This document shows, piece by piece, positions 1-8,615 of a DNA stretch of 64,000 nucleotides; the stretch's first letter is position 1; the number at the start of each line of letters is the position of its first letter. Below the pieces are notes generated by a model. That model had not been told where the DNA came from, ran no database searches, and worked only from the letters and a program-made list of their open reading frames with translations. This DNA is from Amycolatopsis sp. MtRt-6. GTDB lineage: Bacteria > Actinomycetota > Actinomycetes > Mycobacteriales > Pseudonocardiaceae. The DNA is taken from NCBI RefSeq assembly GCF_017308975.1, contig NZ_JADWPD010000001.1, positions 535,612 to 599,611 of the forward strand. The letters run 5' to 3'. Position numbers and translations under genes: made by a program.

Positions 1-286
1 GGGCGCCGCGGGTGTTCTCGCGCGCCGAGTTGATCGAGCCGACGATCGACGCGGGGTTGTCCTTCGCGTACGCCACCAGCTCGGTCAGCTTCCAGACGTC
101 GAGCGGCTCGCCGTCCGGGGTGTCGATGCCCAGGACGGCCAGGAGCTGGCGGCTCGCGTGGTCCGGGTCGACGGTGGCGTCTTCGAGCAGCTGGTGGACC
201 GAGACGTTGAGGATCCGGGAGGTGTCGTCGGCGCGTTCGACGTACCGGCCGATCCAGTACAGCGACTCCGCGTTGCGGGCGAGCAT
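1..286 (-). CDS. Alpha-E domain protein (DUF403), N-terminal part
   Basis: The first 95 residues are visible, opening MLARNAESLYWIGRYVERA, which is the characteristic start of alpha-E (DUF403) proteins; the rest runs off the left edge. A clear AGGGAGG ribosome site sits 6 bases before the ATG. The gene begins 11 bases after the stop of the ATP-grasp gene at 298-1947 and reads the same way, so the two form an operon. In many bacteria the same pair sits beside a transglutaminase-like gene and a proteasome-like peptidase, and is thought to make or process a peptide-like product. The biochemical role is not established. No catalytic motif can be judged in this fragment. Confidence 0.85.
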   Translation of the reverse strand, partial: MLARNAESLYWIGRYVERADDTSRILNVSVHQLLEDATVDPDHASRQLLAVLGIDTPDGEPLDVWKLTELVAYAKDNPASIVGSINSARENTRGA

Positions 287-297
287 GCGAAACCTCC

Positions 298-1947
298 CTA
301 GCTCTGCTGTTGCTGTTGCTGCTGCTGGGACGTCGTGAGCTCGGGCCCCTGCTCGGCGGCCAGCCCGTCCACAGTGGACATCACGCCGAGCGCGGGCTGC
401 TCCAGCTCGCGCTCGGCCGTCGACGCCCGGGACGCCAGCACCCAGGTGTCCTTCGAGCCACCGCCCTGCGACGAGTTGACGACCAGGCTGCCCTCCGGCA
501 GCGCCACCCGCGTCAGCCCGCCGGGGAGCACGAAGATCTCCTTGCCGTCGTTGACGGCGAAGGGCCGCAGGTCGACGTGCCGCGGCGCGAGCCGGTCGTC
601 CACCTTGGCCGGCACGGTCGACAGCTGGACCACCGGCTGCGCGATCCAGCCGCGCCGGTTCGCGCGCACCTTGCGCCGCAGCGTGTCCAGGTCCTTCTTC
701 GACGCGTCCGGGCCGAACACGATCCCGTACCCGCCCGAGCCTTCGACCGGCTTCACGACCAGCTCGTCGAGGTGGGCCATGACGTGGTCGAACTCGTCCG
801 GCAGCCAGCAGCGGAAGGTGTCCACATTGGGCAGCAGCGGCTTTTCGTTCAGGTAGTACTTCACCATCTCCGGCACGTAGGTGTAGACGAGCTTGTCGTC
901 ACCGACGCCGTTGCCGATCGCGTTCGCGACGACGACGTTGCCCGCGCGGGCCGCGTTCTGGATGCCGGCGACGCCGAGCACCGAGTCGGGCCGGTAGTGC
1001 ACCGGATCGAGGAACTCGTCGTCGATCCGCCGGTAGATGACGTCGACCTGGCGCTCGCCCTCGGTGGTCCGCAGGTAGACGACGTTGTCACGGCAGAACA
1101 TGTCGCGGCCTTCGACCAGCTCGACGCCCATCAGCCGGGCCAGCAGCGAGTGCTCGAAGTACGCCGAGTTGTGCACGCCGGGGGTGAGCACGACGACCGT
1201 CGCGTCGGCGACGTTCGCCGCGGCTGCCGCGCGCAACGCCCGGAGCAGGTGCGACGCGTAGTCGCCGACCGGTCGCACGCGGTGCTGGGCGAACAGGTCC
1301 GGGAAGACCCGGGCCATCGTGCGCCGGTTCTCCATCACGTACGACACCCCGGACGGGTTGCGGAGATTGTCCTCCAGCACCCGGAACGTCCCTTCCTCGT
1401 CGCGCACCAGGTCCACTCCGGACACGTGGATGCGCACGCCGTTCGGCGGGGTGATGCCGAACGCCTCCCGGCGGAAGTGCTCGCACGAGGTGATCAGCCG
1501 CCGCGGCAGCACGCCGTCGCGCAGGATCTGCCGGTCGCCGTAGACGTCGGCGAGGAACGCCTCGAGCGCCCGGACGCGCTGGGCGACGCCGCGCTCGAGC
1601 TTCGTCCACTCGGCGGCCTGGATCACCCGCGGCACCAGGTCCAGCGGGAACGGCCGCTCCTGCCCGGACAGCGAGAACGTGATGCCCTGGTCGACCATCG
1701 CCCGGTCGAGGGCCTGGGAGCGGGACTGCAGGTCGTGCGCGTCGAGGGCCGCGATCGACTCGTACAGCGCCCGGTACGGGCCGCGGACCGTGCCGTCGGC
1801 GGCGAACATCTCGTCGTAGGCGCCGGCGTGTGGCCGCTCCGGCGAGAGATAGCCCTCGAACCGGGCACCCGGACGGGTGATCCGGGGAGTCGCCGCCTTC
1901 CTCGCGCGTCGACCGGACGGGGGTAGCCGGGGCGGCGTGGCGTTCAT
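298..1947 (-). CDS. Circularly permuted type 2 ATP-grasp protein
   Basis: A protein of 549 residues of the DUF404/DUF407 circularly permuted ATP-grasp family, expected to ligate a carboxylate to an amine using ATP. Recognisable blocks are HVSGVDLVRDEEGTFRVLEDN, the Gly-rich NRRGWIAQPVVQL region, and RPFAVNDGKEIFVLPGGLTRVALP near the C-terminus. The ATG at 1947 is preferred over the one at 1956 because GAGCGAGG lies 9 bases upstream of 1947 but abuts 1956. The protein ends in an eight-glutamine tract plus Ser, encoded by mixed CAG/CAA codons. It is the first gene of an operon with the alpha-E gene and is divergent from the ABC importer. The substrate is unknown. Confidence 0.85.
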   Translation of the reverse strand: MNATPPRLPPSGRRARKAATPRITRPGARFEGYLSPERPHAGAYDEMFAADGTVRGPYRALYESIAALDAHDLQSRSQALDRAMVDQGITFSLSGQERPFPLDLVPRVIQAAEWTKLERGVAQRVRALEAFLADVYGDRQILRDGVLPRRLITSCEHFRREAFGITPPNGVRIHVSGVDLVRDEEGTFRVLEDNLRNPSGVSYVMENRRTMARVFPDLFAQHRVRPVGDYASHLLRALRAAAAANVADATVVVLTPGVHNSAYFEHSLLARLMGVELVEGRDMFCRDNVVYLRTTEGERQVDVIYRRIDDEFLDPVHYRPDSVLGVAGIQNAARAGNVVVANAIGNGVGDDKLVYTYVPEMVKYYLNEKPLLPNVDTFRCWLPDEFDHVMAHLDELVVKPVEGSGGYGIVFGPDASKKDLDTLRRKVRANRRGWIAQPVVQLSTVPAKVDDRLAPRHVDLRPFAVNDGKEIFVLPGGLTRVALPEGSLVVNSSQGGGSKDTWVLASRASTAERELEQPALGVMSTVDGLAAEQGPELTTSQQQQQQQQS

Positions 1948-2094
1948 GGTCGACATCCTCGCTCACCGCGTGGCCCGGACGCGACACTCGCGCGTCGCTC
2001 TAAACATCGCCGTAACTTCGCGGTGCTGTGCTTTGGTATGGATGAGTGGCAATATGCGTGCTCTCAGAACCTGAGAACTACGAGGAGTGACGAC

Positions 2095-3024
2095 GTGGCC
2101 CGAGGAACCCAGCTCAAGGCGATCGCCCTGCTGCCTGCGTTCGCCCTGGTCGGCTTGACCGTGGCGTGCGGAGCGGGAGGGAGCGGCGCGGGCAACGTCG
2201 GCACCAGCACCTCCGCTTCGGTGGGCGCCGGATCGGGTGACGCGGTGGCCAAGGACGACGCGCTGGCCGCCATGGTGCCCGCCGACGTGAAGGCCGACGG
2301 CAAGATCGTGGTCGGCCAGGACCAGAGCTACCCGCCGAACGAGTTCGTCGACAACGGCAAGCCGGCCGGCTTCGACGTCGACCTCGGCACCGCCATCGGC
2401 CAGGTGCTCGGCGTCCAGATGGACTTCCAGAACGCCGCCTTCGACGGCATCATCCCGGGCATCGGCGCCAAGAAGTACGAGCTGGCGATGTCGTCGTTCA
2501 GCATCACCGCGGAGCGGCTGCAGACCGTCGACATGATCTCCTACTACAGCGCGGGCACCTCGCTGGCGGTGCTGAAGGGCAACCCGGACGGCCTCAAGAT
2601 CGACGACCTCTGCGGCAAGAAGATCGCCGTCCAGAAGGGCACCACCCAGGTCGAGGACCTCGACAAGAAGAACGCGGCCTGCACCGGCGCCGGCAAGCCC
2701 GCCATCGACATCACGCAGCTGCAGGCCCAGACCGACGTCAACCTGGCCCTCACCGCCAAGCGCGTCCAGGGCGAGCTGGCCGACTCCCCGGTCATCGACT
2801 ACGCGGTCAAGCAGACCAACGGCCAGCTCGAGTCGGTCGGCGCGCCGTACGACACGGCGCCGTACGGCATCGTGCTGCCGAAGAACAGCGGTGACTACGG
2901 CAAGGCCGTCCAGGGCGCGATCCAGAAGCTGATCGACAGCGGCGAGTACAAGAAGATCCTGGACAAGTGGGGTCTCAACGCCGCCGGCGCGGTCACCAAG
3001 TCGGAGATCAACCCGGCCTCCTGA
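2095..3024 (+). CDS. ABC importer substrate-binding lipoprotein, polar amino acid type
   Basis: A 309-residue periplasmic-binding-protein (family 3) lipoprotein. A short hydrophobic signal ends in the lipobox LTVAC with Cys25 as the lipidated residue. The start of the mature domain (GKIVVGQDQSYPPNEFVDNGKPAGFDVDL) is typical of glutamate/glutamine/polar amino acid binders, as is the FDGIIPGIGAKKYELAMSS block. The GTG at 2095 is chosen over an upstream in-frame ATG because GAGGAG lies 7 bases before it and the lipoprotein signal starts here. First gene of an SBP-permease-ATPase operon. The ligand cannot be named from sequence alone. Confidence 0.9.
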   Translation: MARGTQLKAIALLPAFALVGLTVACGAGGSGAGNVGTSTSASVGAGSGDAVAKDDALAAMVPADVKADGKIVVGQDQSYPPNEFVDNGKPAGFDVDLGTAIGQVLGVQMDFQNAAFDGIIPGIGAKKYELAMSSFSITAERLQTVDMISYYSAGTSLAVLKGNPDGLKIDDLCGKKIAVQKGTTQVEDLDKKNAACTGAGKPAIDITQLQAQTDVNLALTAKRVQGELADSPVIDYAVKQTNGQLESVGAPYDTAPYGIVLPKNSGDYGKAVQGAIQKLIDSGEYKKILDKWGLNAAGAVTKSEINPAS

Positions 3025-3039
3025 GATAGGACGTAGTTC

Positions 3040-3972
3040 GTGAGCTCCAACGAAGCGCCTCCCGGCGAGGCGCCGATCGAGGCCGAGCCCATCAAGGCCG
3101 TCCCGGTGCGCCACTACGGGCGCTGGGTGGCCGGGGTGATCATCCTCTTCCTCGCGTTCATCGTGGTCCGCAGCGTGATCACGAACGACGCTCTGCAGTG
3201 GCCGGTCGTCGGGGAGTACCTCTTCGACGACCGGGTGCTGCGTGGCCTGCAGAACACCCTGATCCTGACCGTGATTTCGATGCTGATCGGGATCGTCGGC
3301 GGGATCCTGCTGGCCGTGATGCGGCTGTCGCCCAACCCGCTGACCTCGGGAGCGGCCGGCATCTACATCTGGCTGTTCCGCGGCACGCCGCTGATCACGC
3401 AGCTGGTGATCTGGAACTTCCTCGCGCTGGCCTACCCGCGCCTCGGCCTGGGTGTCCCGTTCGGGCCGGAGTTCGTCAGCTGGGACACCAACCAGCTGAT
3501 CACGCAGTTCACGGCGTCGCTGCTCGGCCTCGGGCTCAACGAAGCCGCGTACATGGCGGAGATCGTGCGCGGCGGCATCCAGTCGGTCGATTCGGGCCAG
3601 CTGGAAGCGGCGAGCGCGCTGGGCATGAGCCGGACGAAGACGCTGCGGCGGATCATCCTGCCGCAGGCGATGCGGGTGATCATCCCGCCGACCGGCAACG
3701 AGACGATCTCGATGCTGAAGACGACGTCGCTGGTCGTGGCCATCGGGTACTTCGAGCTGATGGTCGCGGTGCAGACCATCTACTCGCAGAACTACAAGAC
3801 GGTCCCGCTGCTCATCACGGCGGCCATCTGGTACCTGTTCATGACGTCCGTGCTGACGCTGGTCCAGATCCAGATCGAGAAGCGCTTCGCGCGGGGCACC
3901 TCGCGAGACGTGGTCCAGCGGCAGGGCTGGGCGGCGAGGATGTTCAGCCGGGGTGGAGGAAACGTCACATGA
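3040..3972 (+). CDS. ABC importer permease, polar amino acid (HisM/GlnP) type
   Basis: A 310-residue inner-membrane permease. A 30-residue polar N-terminus precedes the first membrane segment ([18 protein letters not shown]), followed by at least four more. The ATPase-coupling EAA loop is seen as [29 protein letters not shown], with the family-typical [18 protein letters not shown] just before it. GTG start at 3040, 15 bases after the binding-protein stop. Its stop overlaps the ATPase start (ATGA). With only one permease gene, the transporter probably uses a homodimer of this subunit. Confidence 0.9.
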   Translation: MSSNEAPPGEAPIEAEPIKAVPVRHYGRWVAGVIILFLAFIVVRSVITNDALQWPVVGEYLFDDRVLRGLQNTLILTVISMLIGIVGGILLAVMRLSPNPLTSGAAGIYIWLFRGTPLITQLVIWNFLALAYPRLGLGVPFGPEFVSWDTNQLITQFTASLLGLGLNEAAYMAEIVRGGIQSVDSGQLEAASALGMSRTKTLRRIILPQAMRVIIPPTGNETISMLKTTSLVVAIGYFELMVAVQTIYSQNYKTVPLLITAAIWYLFMTSVLTLVQIQIEKRFARGTSRDVVQRQGWAARMFSRGGGNVT

Positions 3973-4766
3973 CCACCGAGGTTTCCGAGCCGAAGCTGCC
4001 CGTGGTGTCCGCGCAGCGGATCTACAAGAGCTTCGGCAGCGTCGACGTCCTCAAGGGCATCAACCTCGAGGTGCACGAACGCGAGGTGCTCTGCCTGATC
4101 GGGCCGTCCGGCTCGGGCAAGTCGACGCTGCTGCGCTGCATCAACCACCTCGAGAAGATCGACGCCGGCCGGCTCTACGTCGACGGCGTGCTGGTCGGCT
4201 ACAAGCAGCGCGGCGACAAGCTGCACGAGCTGCGCGAGAAAGAGGTCGCGTTCCAGCGCAAGGACATCGGCATGGTGTTCCAGCGCTTCAACCTCTTCCC
4301 GCACATGACGGCGATCGAGAACGTCATGGAGGCGCCGATCCAGGTCCGGCGCGAGCCGAAGGCCCAGGTCAGGCAGCGTGCACACGAGCTGCTGGAGCGC
4401 GTCGGCCTCGCGGACAAGGCGAAGAACTACCCGGCGCAGCTGTCCGGCGGGCAGCAGCAGCGGGTCGCGATCGCCCGGGCGCTGGCGATGCAGCCGAAGC
4501 TGATGCTGTTCGACGAGCCGACGTCGGCGCTGGACCCGGAGCTCGTCGGCGACGTCCTCGGCGTGATGAAGCAGCTCGCCAAGGACGGCATGACCATGGT
4601 CGTCGTCACGCACGAGATGCAGTTCGCGCGCGAGGTGGCGGACAAGGTCCTGTTCATGGATGGCGGCGTCGTCGTCGAGGAGGGGCCGCCCGAGCGGGTG
4701 ATCGGGAGCCCGCGCGAGGAGCGGACCAAGGCGTTCCTGGCCCGGGTGCTGAACCCCAACGCCTGA
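3969..4766 (+). CDS. ABC importer ATPase, polar amino acid (GlnQ) type
   Basis: A 265-residue nucleotide-binding subunit. Walker [10 protein letters not shown] is at residues 45-53, signature LSGGQQQ at 158-164, Walker B LMLFDEP at 178-184, followed by the D-loop SALDPE and switch His in VVVTHEM. The ATG overlaps the permease stop by four bases, implying translational coupling. A short insertion between Walker A and the Q-loop ([20 protein letters not shown]) is of the size seen in glutamate/cystine-type importers. Last gene of the operon; a strong terminator follows 10 bases later. Confidence 0.93.
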   Translation: MTTEVSEPKLPVVSAQRIYKSFGSVDVLKGINLEVHEREVLCLIGPSGSGKSTLLRCINHLEKIDAGRLYVDGVLVGYKQRGDKLHELREKEVAFQRKDIGMVFQRFNLFPHMTAIENVMEAPIQVRREPKAQVRQRAHELLERVGLADKAKNYPAQLSGGQQQRVAIARALAMQPKLMLFDEPTSALDPELVGDVLGVMKQLAKDGMTMVVVTHEMQFAREVADKVLFMDGGVVVEEGPPERVIGSPREERTKAFLARVLNPNA

Positions 4767-4776
4767 GGCGTCTTGC

Positions 4777-4816
4777 GGCGGAAACGGTGTTCCGGCACCG
4801 TTTCCGCCGTTTTTTC
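4777..4816 (+). terminator. Intrinsic terminator of the ABC importer operon
   Basis: A perfect 13-bp stem (4777-4789 with 4796-4808), loop TTCCGG, followed by GTTTTTTC. It lies just after the ATPase stop. It is unusually canonical for this high-GC genome. Confidence 0.95.
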
Positions 4817-4845
4817 GCTACCTTGATGGCGGGCGAGGGAGGGTC

Positions 4846-7149
4846 ATGTCGACGGAAAGCGCGTTGCCGCCGCTGGACCCCTTCGCGGGCATCCCGGACC
4901 GCCGGTACGAGGTCAAGGCCTCTGAGCTGCTGAAACCCGGCAACGCGGGCCTGCTGCGCTGGCGGCGTCAGGCCACGAACGCCCCGATCGTCTACGTCGA
5001 GGACGCCTACATCACCGGGACGCTGGACCTGCGGGCCGCGGACCTGAAGTACCTGTTCCGGTTCGAGCGCTGCCGGTTCGAGCAGCCGCCGGACGTGCGT
5101 GAGGCGAACCTGCTCGGGCTCGTGTTCCGGAAGTGCTGGCTGCCCGGGCTCAAGGCCCGCAACATGCGCAGCCGCAACGACGTCCGGCTGATCCGCAGCG
5201 TGGTGCAGGTCGACGGCGACCGGCGGGAGATCGAAGAGACCACCGTCCAGCGCGGCGACGACCGCGAACGCGGCATGCCGAACGCCGCCGTCAACTTCAC
5301 CGACGCGGTGATCGAGGGGTCGATGGTGCTGACCCGCACGGTCATCTCGCACCCCCACGGAAAGGCGATCCACGCCGACCGGCTGGTGCTGACCGGCGCG
5401 CTGCTGGCCTACCGGATGGTCGCGAACGGCGAAGTCCGGCTCCCCGGCCTGCGGACCGGCGGTAACGTCAACTTTTCGGGCGCGACGCTGAACAACCCGG
5501 ACGGCTTCGCGCTCAACGGCAACGGCCTGCACATCGGCGGCAGCCTGCTGTGCGAGGTCGACAACTACGGGCCGGCCAGCCAGCGCAAGCGGTTCTCCGC
5601 GACCGGGATCATGTACCTGCCGAGTGCCACGGTGAACAGCGACATCTCGCTGCGCGAGGCCAAGCTGACGGTGTCCCAGCACGGCCCGATCGCCGTCGAC
5701 GCGTGGAAGTCCAACGACCCGTACATCGACCCGCGGCCGGCGCTGGTCGCCGACCGGATGCGCGTCGACGGCAACGTCGAACTGTCCGACGGCCTGCAGG
5801 CGCTGGGCACGTTGCGCATGGTCAACGCCCGCATCGGCGGCTCGCTGCGGCTGGCGGGCGCCGAGATCCGCGTCGAGCGCGGCAACACGGTCCCGTACTA
5901 CGACCGCGCGCTGCACCTGGACGGCACCGAGATCGGCGGTGACATCGAGGCGACGAGCCTGCGTGTGCCGACGGGCCAGCTGCGCCTGGCCGACGTCACC
6001 GTCGGTGGCAACTTCCTGGCGTGGAACTCGATGTTCCGCCACCCCGGCCGTGACGTGTTCTCGGCCCGCCGGTCGAAGATCGCGGGCAACTTCCAGCTCA
6101 CCGACGCGACGATCCACGGCACGCTGCGCCTGCAGGGCGTGGACGTCGGCGGCTCGATCAACCTGGCAGGCACCAGGCTGACGGACCCGGGCCGCCGCGC
6201 GACCAGCAGTTATTCCCTCGACGTCCGCACCGGCCGCGTCGGCCGCGACCTGACGCTCCGCGACAACAACGGCCGCCCGTTCGTGGCCGAGGGCGGCGTG
6301 AACCTCGACGGCGCCCAGGTCGCCCGCCGAGTGGACCTGCGTGGTTCCCAGCTCGGTTCGCTGCCCCCGTTCGGCGTGGCCCTGGACGCGGGCGACGTCG
6401 CCTCGGACGAGTTCATCTTCACCCCGAGCAGTCCTCCGGCGGGCCGGATCGTGCTCAGGCGAGCCCACTGCGGAACCCTGAGCGATAACAAGCAGTTCTG
6501 GGCGGCGTCCGAGGGCATCGAGCTGGAGGACTTCCGCTACGACGCGTTGAAGAAGGGAATCCCCCTCGACGACGACAAGGCCTTGAACGAGCGCATCGAG
6601 CTGCTGCGCAGCGCAATGCGCGGCTACCGCCCAGGGCCGTACGACCAGCTGGCGCACATGCTGCGCGCGGCGGGAAACGAAGAGCACGCGTCGACGGTGG
6701 CGTTGCGCAAGCAGCAGTTCCGCTACGAGGCGCTGGCCAGGGGCTTCAAGTTCTTCGGCCCGGGCGTGCGGTTGTGGAGCTGGCTCCAGCGTTCGATGGT
6801 GGGGTACGGCTACCGCCCGGTCCGCGCGCTCGGCTGGCTGCTGACGTTGCTGGTCCTGGGCAGCCTGTGGTTCGGCCTGGGCCGCGACGACTGTGTCTAC
6901 GACAAGTCCGGCAGGTACGTGGCGAGCGGCCCGCGGTGCGTGGTGAACCAGCAGGACACCGGACTGCAGTGGAACCCGGTGATCTACACGGCGGACCTGC
7001 TGGTCCCGATCGTGGACTTCGGCAACAAGAACCGCTGGTACATGCACGGCCCGGACAACTGGGTGGCGGCCGGCTTCACGGCGTCCGGCTGGATCTTGGC
7101 GACCACGGTCGCGGCGGGCGTGAGCCGCATGCTGCGCCGGGACAACTGA
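4846..7149 (+). CDS. Solenoid-like protein with C-terminal membrane segments ('membrane-associated oxidoreductase' family)
   Basis: A 767-residue protein. Residues about 40-540 are built from many short beta-rich units of the kind GGSLRLAGAEI, GGDIEATSLRV, GGNFLAWNSMF, GGSINLAGTRL, which suggests a right-handed beta-solenoid resembling pentapeptide-like or bactofilin-like folds. It continues with YRPGPYDQLAHMLRAAGNEEHA, a helical link, and two membrane segments near residues 665-685 and 738-758. Streptomyces relatives are often labelled membrane-associated oxidoreductase, but no nucleotide- or metal-binding motif is visible here. GAGGGAGG precedes the ATG. It stands alone after the importer terminator. 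The solenoid probably sits in the cytoplasm or on the inner membrane face, but orientation cannot be read. Function unknown. Confidence 0.8.
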   Translation: MSTESALPPLDPFAGIPDRRYEVKASELLKPGNAGLLRWRRQATNAPIVYVEDAYITGTLDLRAADLKYLFRFERCRFEQPPDVREANLLGLVFRKCWLPGLKARNMRSRNDVRLIRSVVQVDGDRREIEETTVQRGDDRERGMPNAAVNFTDAVIEGSMVLTRTVISHPHGKAIHADRLVLTGALLAYRMVANGEVRLPGLRTGGNVNFSGATLNNPDGFALNGNGLHIGGSLLCEVDNYGPASQRKRFSATGIMYLPSATVNSDISLREAKLTVSQHGPIAVDAWKSNDPYIDPRPALVADRMRVDGNVELSDGLQALGTLRMVNARIGGSLRLAGAEIRVERGNTVPYYDRALHLDGTEIGGDIEATSLRVPTGQLRLADVTVGGNFLAWNSMFRHPGRDVFSARRSKIAGNFQLTDATIHGTLRLQGVDVGGSINLAGTRLTDPGRRATSSYSLDVRTGRVGRDLTLRDNNGRPFVAEGGVNLDGAQVARRVDLRGSQLGSLPPFGVALDAGDVASDEFIFTPSSPPAGRIVLRRAHCGTLSDNKQFWAASEGIELEDFRYDALKKGIPLDDDKALNERIELLRSAMRGYRPGPYDQLAHMLRAAGNEEHASTVALRKQQFRYEALARGFKFFGPGVRLWSWLQRSMVGYGYRPVRALGWLLTLLVLGSLWFGLGRDDCVYDKSGRYVASGPRCVVNQQDTGLQWNPVIYTADLLVPIVDFGNKNRWYMHGPDNWVAAGFTASGWILATTVAAGVSRMLRRDN

Positions 7150-7239
7150 GCCGGGCCCGCCGAGGGAAGAACGCCCTGGAGCCGGCCGGCCATGCCCCTT
7201 CGTGACCGACCGCGCGGCCGACGTGAGCTACCCGCTGCC

Positions 7240-7398
7240 GGGACCATTGCTCCCCGGGCCCAGAGACCCCAGACCAGCCCCCACCCTCCCGGGGGGCGTC
7301 CCAAGTCCAGTCTATCGGCCCCCACCGACGAACCCGGCCGATGCGGCCTTTTCGGTCCCAGCTGTCCACATCACCCTTCCGGCATCCACAGGCCCGTT
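7240..7398 (-). repeat. Interspersed non-coding element, copy 1 (with promoter motif)
   Basis: The 303-base gap 7150-7453 holds no convincing gene. On the minus strand it contains GATGTGGACAGCT (7360-7372), a 28-base spacer, a TCGTCGGTG box, and then a G-rich leader (GCCCCCCGGGAGGGTGGGGGC). The same order and the same 28-base spacing occur at 20661-20770 on the plus strand. The two copies therefore look like members of one dispersed family rather than chance. The transcript would run left, antisense to the end of the solenoid gene. A short GGCC-gatgc-GGCC hairpin followed by TTTTC lies between the 13-mer and the promoter box. Confidence 0.6.
7309..7331 (-). promoter_or_regulatory. DNA-damage (PafBC/RecA-NDp type) promoter motif, near match
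   Basis: Minus strand reads TCGTCGGTG-N8-TAGACT. The mycobacterial RecA-independent damage promoter is tTGTCRGTG-N8-TAnnnT. One base of the first box differs; the spacing is exact. It lies inside the dispersed element described above. Confidence 0.55.
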
Positions 7399-7453
7399 CC
7401 CTAACGCCGGTCTCTGACATACCCTCGGTATGCCCCTCAGTGTGGAGGTCCTC

Positions 7454-7924
7454 TTGAACGCACCGAACGCCACCGGCCGGATCGAGATCGATGCGGCTCC
7501 CGAAACCGTGTACGCACTGGTCAGTGACCCCGGCGCGCTCGCAGACGTCGCCGAAGAGTACGCCGGGCATCGGTGGGTTGGCGGTGCTTCGCAGCCCGCC
7601 GTCGGCGCGAAGTTCCGCGGCCGCAACCAGCGTGGCTTCCGGCGGTGGAGCACCCTGTCCACCATCACCGACGCCGAGCCCGGGTGCCGGTTCGGCTTCG
7701 AAGTCACCTCCTTCGCCGGGCTGCCCGTTTCCCGCTGGCAGTACGATTTCGAGCCCGTCGGCGATGGCTGCGTCGTCGTCGAAAGCATGTGGGAGCGGCG
7801 GCCGGCGTGGTTCAAGGTCGCGACGTCGACCGTCACCGGCGTTTGGGATCGCGAAGTGGCCAACACCGCCAACATCGCCGCCACCCTGGCCCGGTTGAAG
7901 CGGGCTGCCGAAGCTAGTCGATGA
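7454..7924 (+). CDS. SRPBCC family protein
   Basis: A 156-residue START-like (SRPBCC/polyketide cyclase-like) protein. It opens NAPNATGRIEIDAAPETVYALVSDP, the usual first strand and helix of the fold, and ends with a long C-terminal helix (NTANIAATLARLKRAAE). The TTG at 7454 is chosen over the ATG at 7430 because GGAGG (7443-7447) lies at the right distance before it. Such proteins bind hydrophobic ligands in a helix-grip cavity; the ligand is unknown. Its stop overlaps the stop of the convergent SMI1/KNR4 gene by 11 bases. Confidence 0.8.
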   Translation: MNAPNATGRIEIDAAPETVYALVSDPGALADVAEEYAGHRWVGGASQPAVGAKFRGRNQRGFRRWSTLSTITDAEPGCRFGFEVTSFAGLPVSRWQYDFEPVGDGCVVVESMWERRPAWFKVATSTVTGVWDREVANTANIAATLARLKRAAEASR

Positions 7925-8489
7925 AGCGGGACCAGAACGGTATGTATCTGGGGCCGTCCGGTGGGGCCGTGCTGATTCCGCCCGTCGCGAACTCGCGGCG
8001 CAGGTAATCGCGCAGGTCACTGCCGTACACGATGATGTCCGTCTGGTACACCGACAGCACCGGGTAGCCCACCGTGCCCGGCAGGCCGGGCAGGTAGCGG
8101 TGCCCGCACACCGGCACCAGCTGCGGCACGTCGGCCAGGCGCCGCCGGGCCTCGCGCACCGCGTCCTCCGGGCCGACCGGGCGTGTGCCCCAGTCCGGCA
8201 GCCAGAAGCCGTTGTGCTCGACGTCGTACAGCACGCCGTCGACCGGCCATGCCAAACGTTTGCGCAGCTGCTCGGCGTTGCCGCAGCGCCAGTCGGGCCA
8301 GCGGTCGCCGATCGGGACGCCGGCGGACAGGAACGTCCGGTGGTCCGCGGCGAAGCGGAAGCCGAACCGGCGCTCGACGTCGTCGAGCTCGGTTTCGCTC
8401 AGCCCGGGACGCACGGGTTCCCGGAGGTTCTCCTGCAGGTGCCGCGCCTCCTCCGGAGTGAGGGCGCCGGCCGGTTGGACGGGGGTCAT
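7914..8489 (-). CDS. SMI1/KNR4-like protein
   Basis: A 191-residue protein. Residues about 30-60 (LSETELDDVERRFGFRFAADHRTFLSAGVPIG) match the start of the SMI1/KNR4 (SUKH) fold, and LPVCGHRYLPG plus SVYQTDIIVYG are typical later blocks. Many SUKH proteins are immunity proteins for polymorphic toxins, but there is no toxin gene next to it, so an orphan immunity or housekeeping role is equally possible. It converges on the SRPBCC gene. Confidence 0.75.
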   Translation of the reverse strand: MTPVQPAGALTPEEARHLQENLREPVRPGLSETELDDVERRFGFRFAADHRTFLSAGVPIGDRWPDWRCGNAEQLRKRLAWPVDGVLYDVEHNGFWLPDWGTRPVGPEDAVREARRRLADVPQLVPVCGHRYLPGLPGTVGYPVLSVYQTDIIVYGSDLRDYLRREFATGGISTAPPDGPRYIPFWSRFID

Positions 8490-8615
8490 GACCCGAGCCT
8501 AAGCGGCGGCTCACCCGCACGCCCGTCCTTTTTCGACCACCCACAAGGGGTGAGTTTGTTCTCTCATCCGGCGGACCGCGGAACAGAGCGTGAGCGCGTG
8601 TAGTTCACTCATGCC

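Noticed and set aside
310..1926. A 538-residue plus-strand frame over the ATP-grasp gene
   Set aside because: It is the antisense shadow of a recognised enzyme and opens with a poly-Leu run caused by the CAG/CAA tract.
4654..7047. A 797-residue minus-strand frame opposite the solenoid gene
   Set aside because: Composition is His/Arg/Gln-rich with no motif; the plus strand carries a consistent protein with a good ribosome site.
7150..7453. A riboswitch or SRP/6C-type RNA between the solenoid and SRPBCC genes
   Set aside because: I tried to match known conserved cores and C-rich loops but found no convincing fit; the similarity to 20636-20790 explains it better.
8100..8603. Plus-strand frames over the SMI1/KNR4 gene
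   Set aside because: No start signal and Arg/Ala-rich shadow composition; the minus strand encodes the recognisable SUKH fold.
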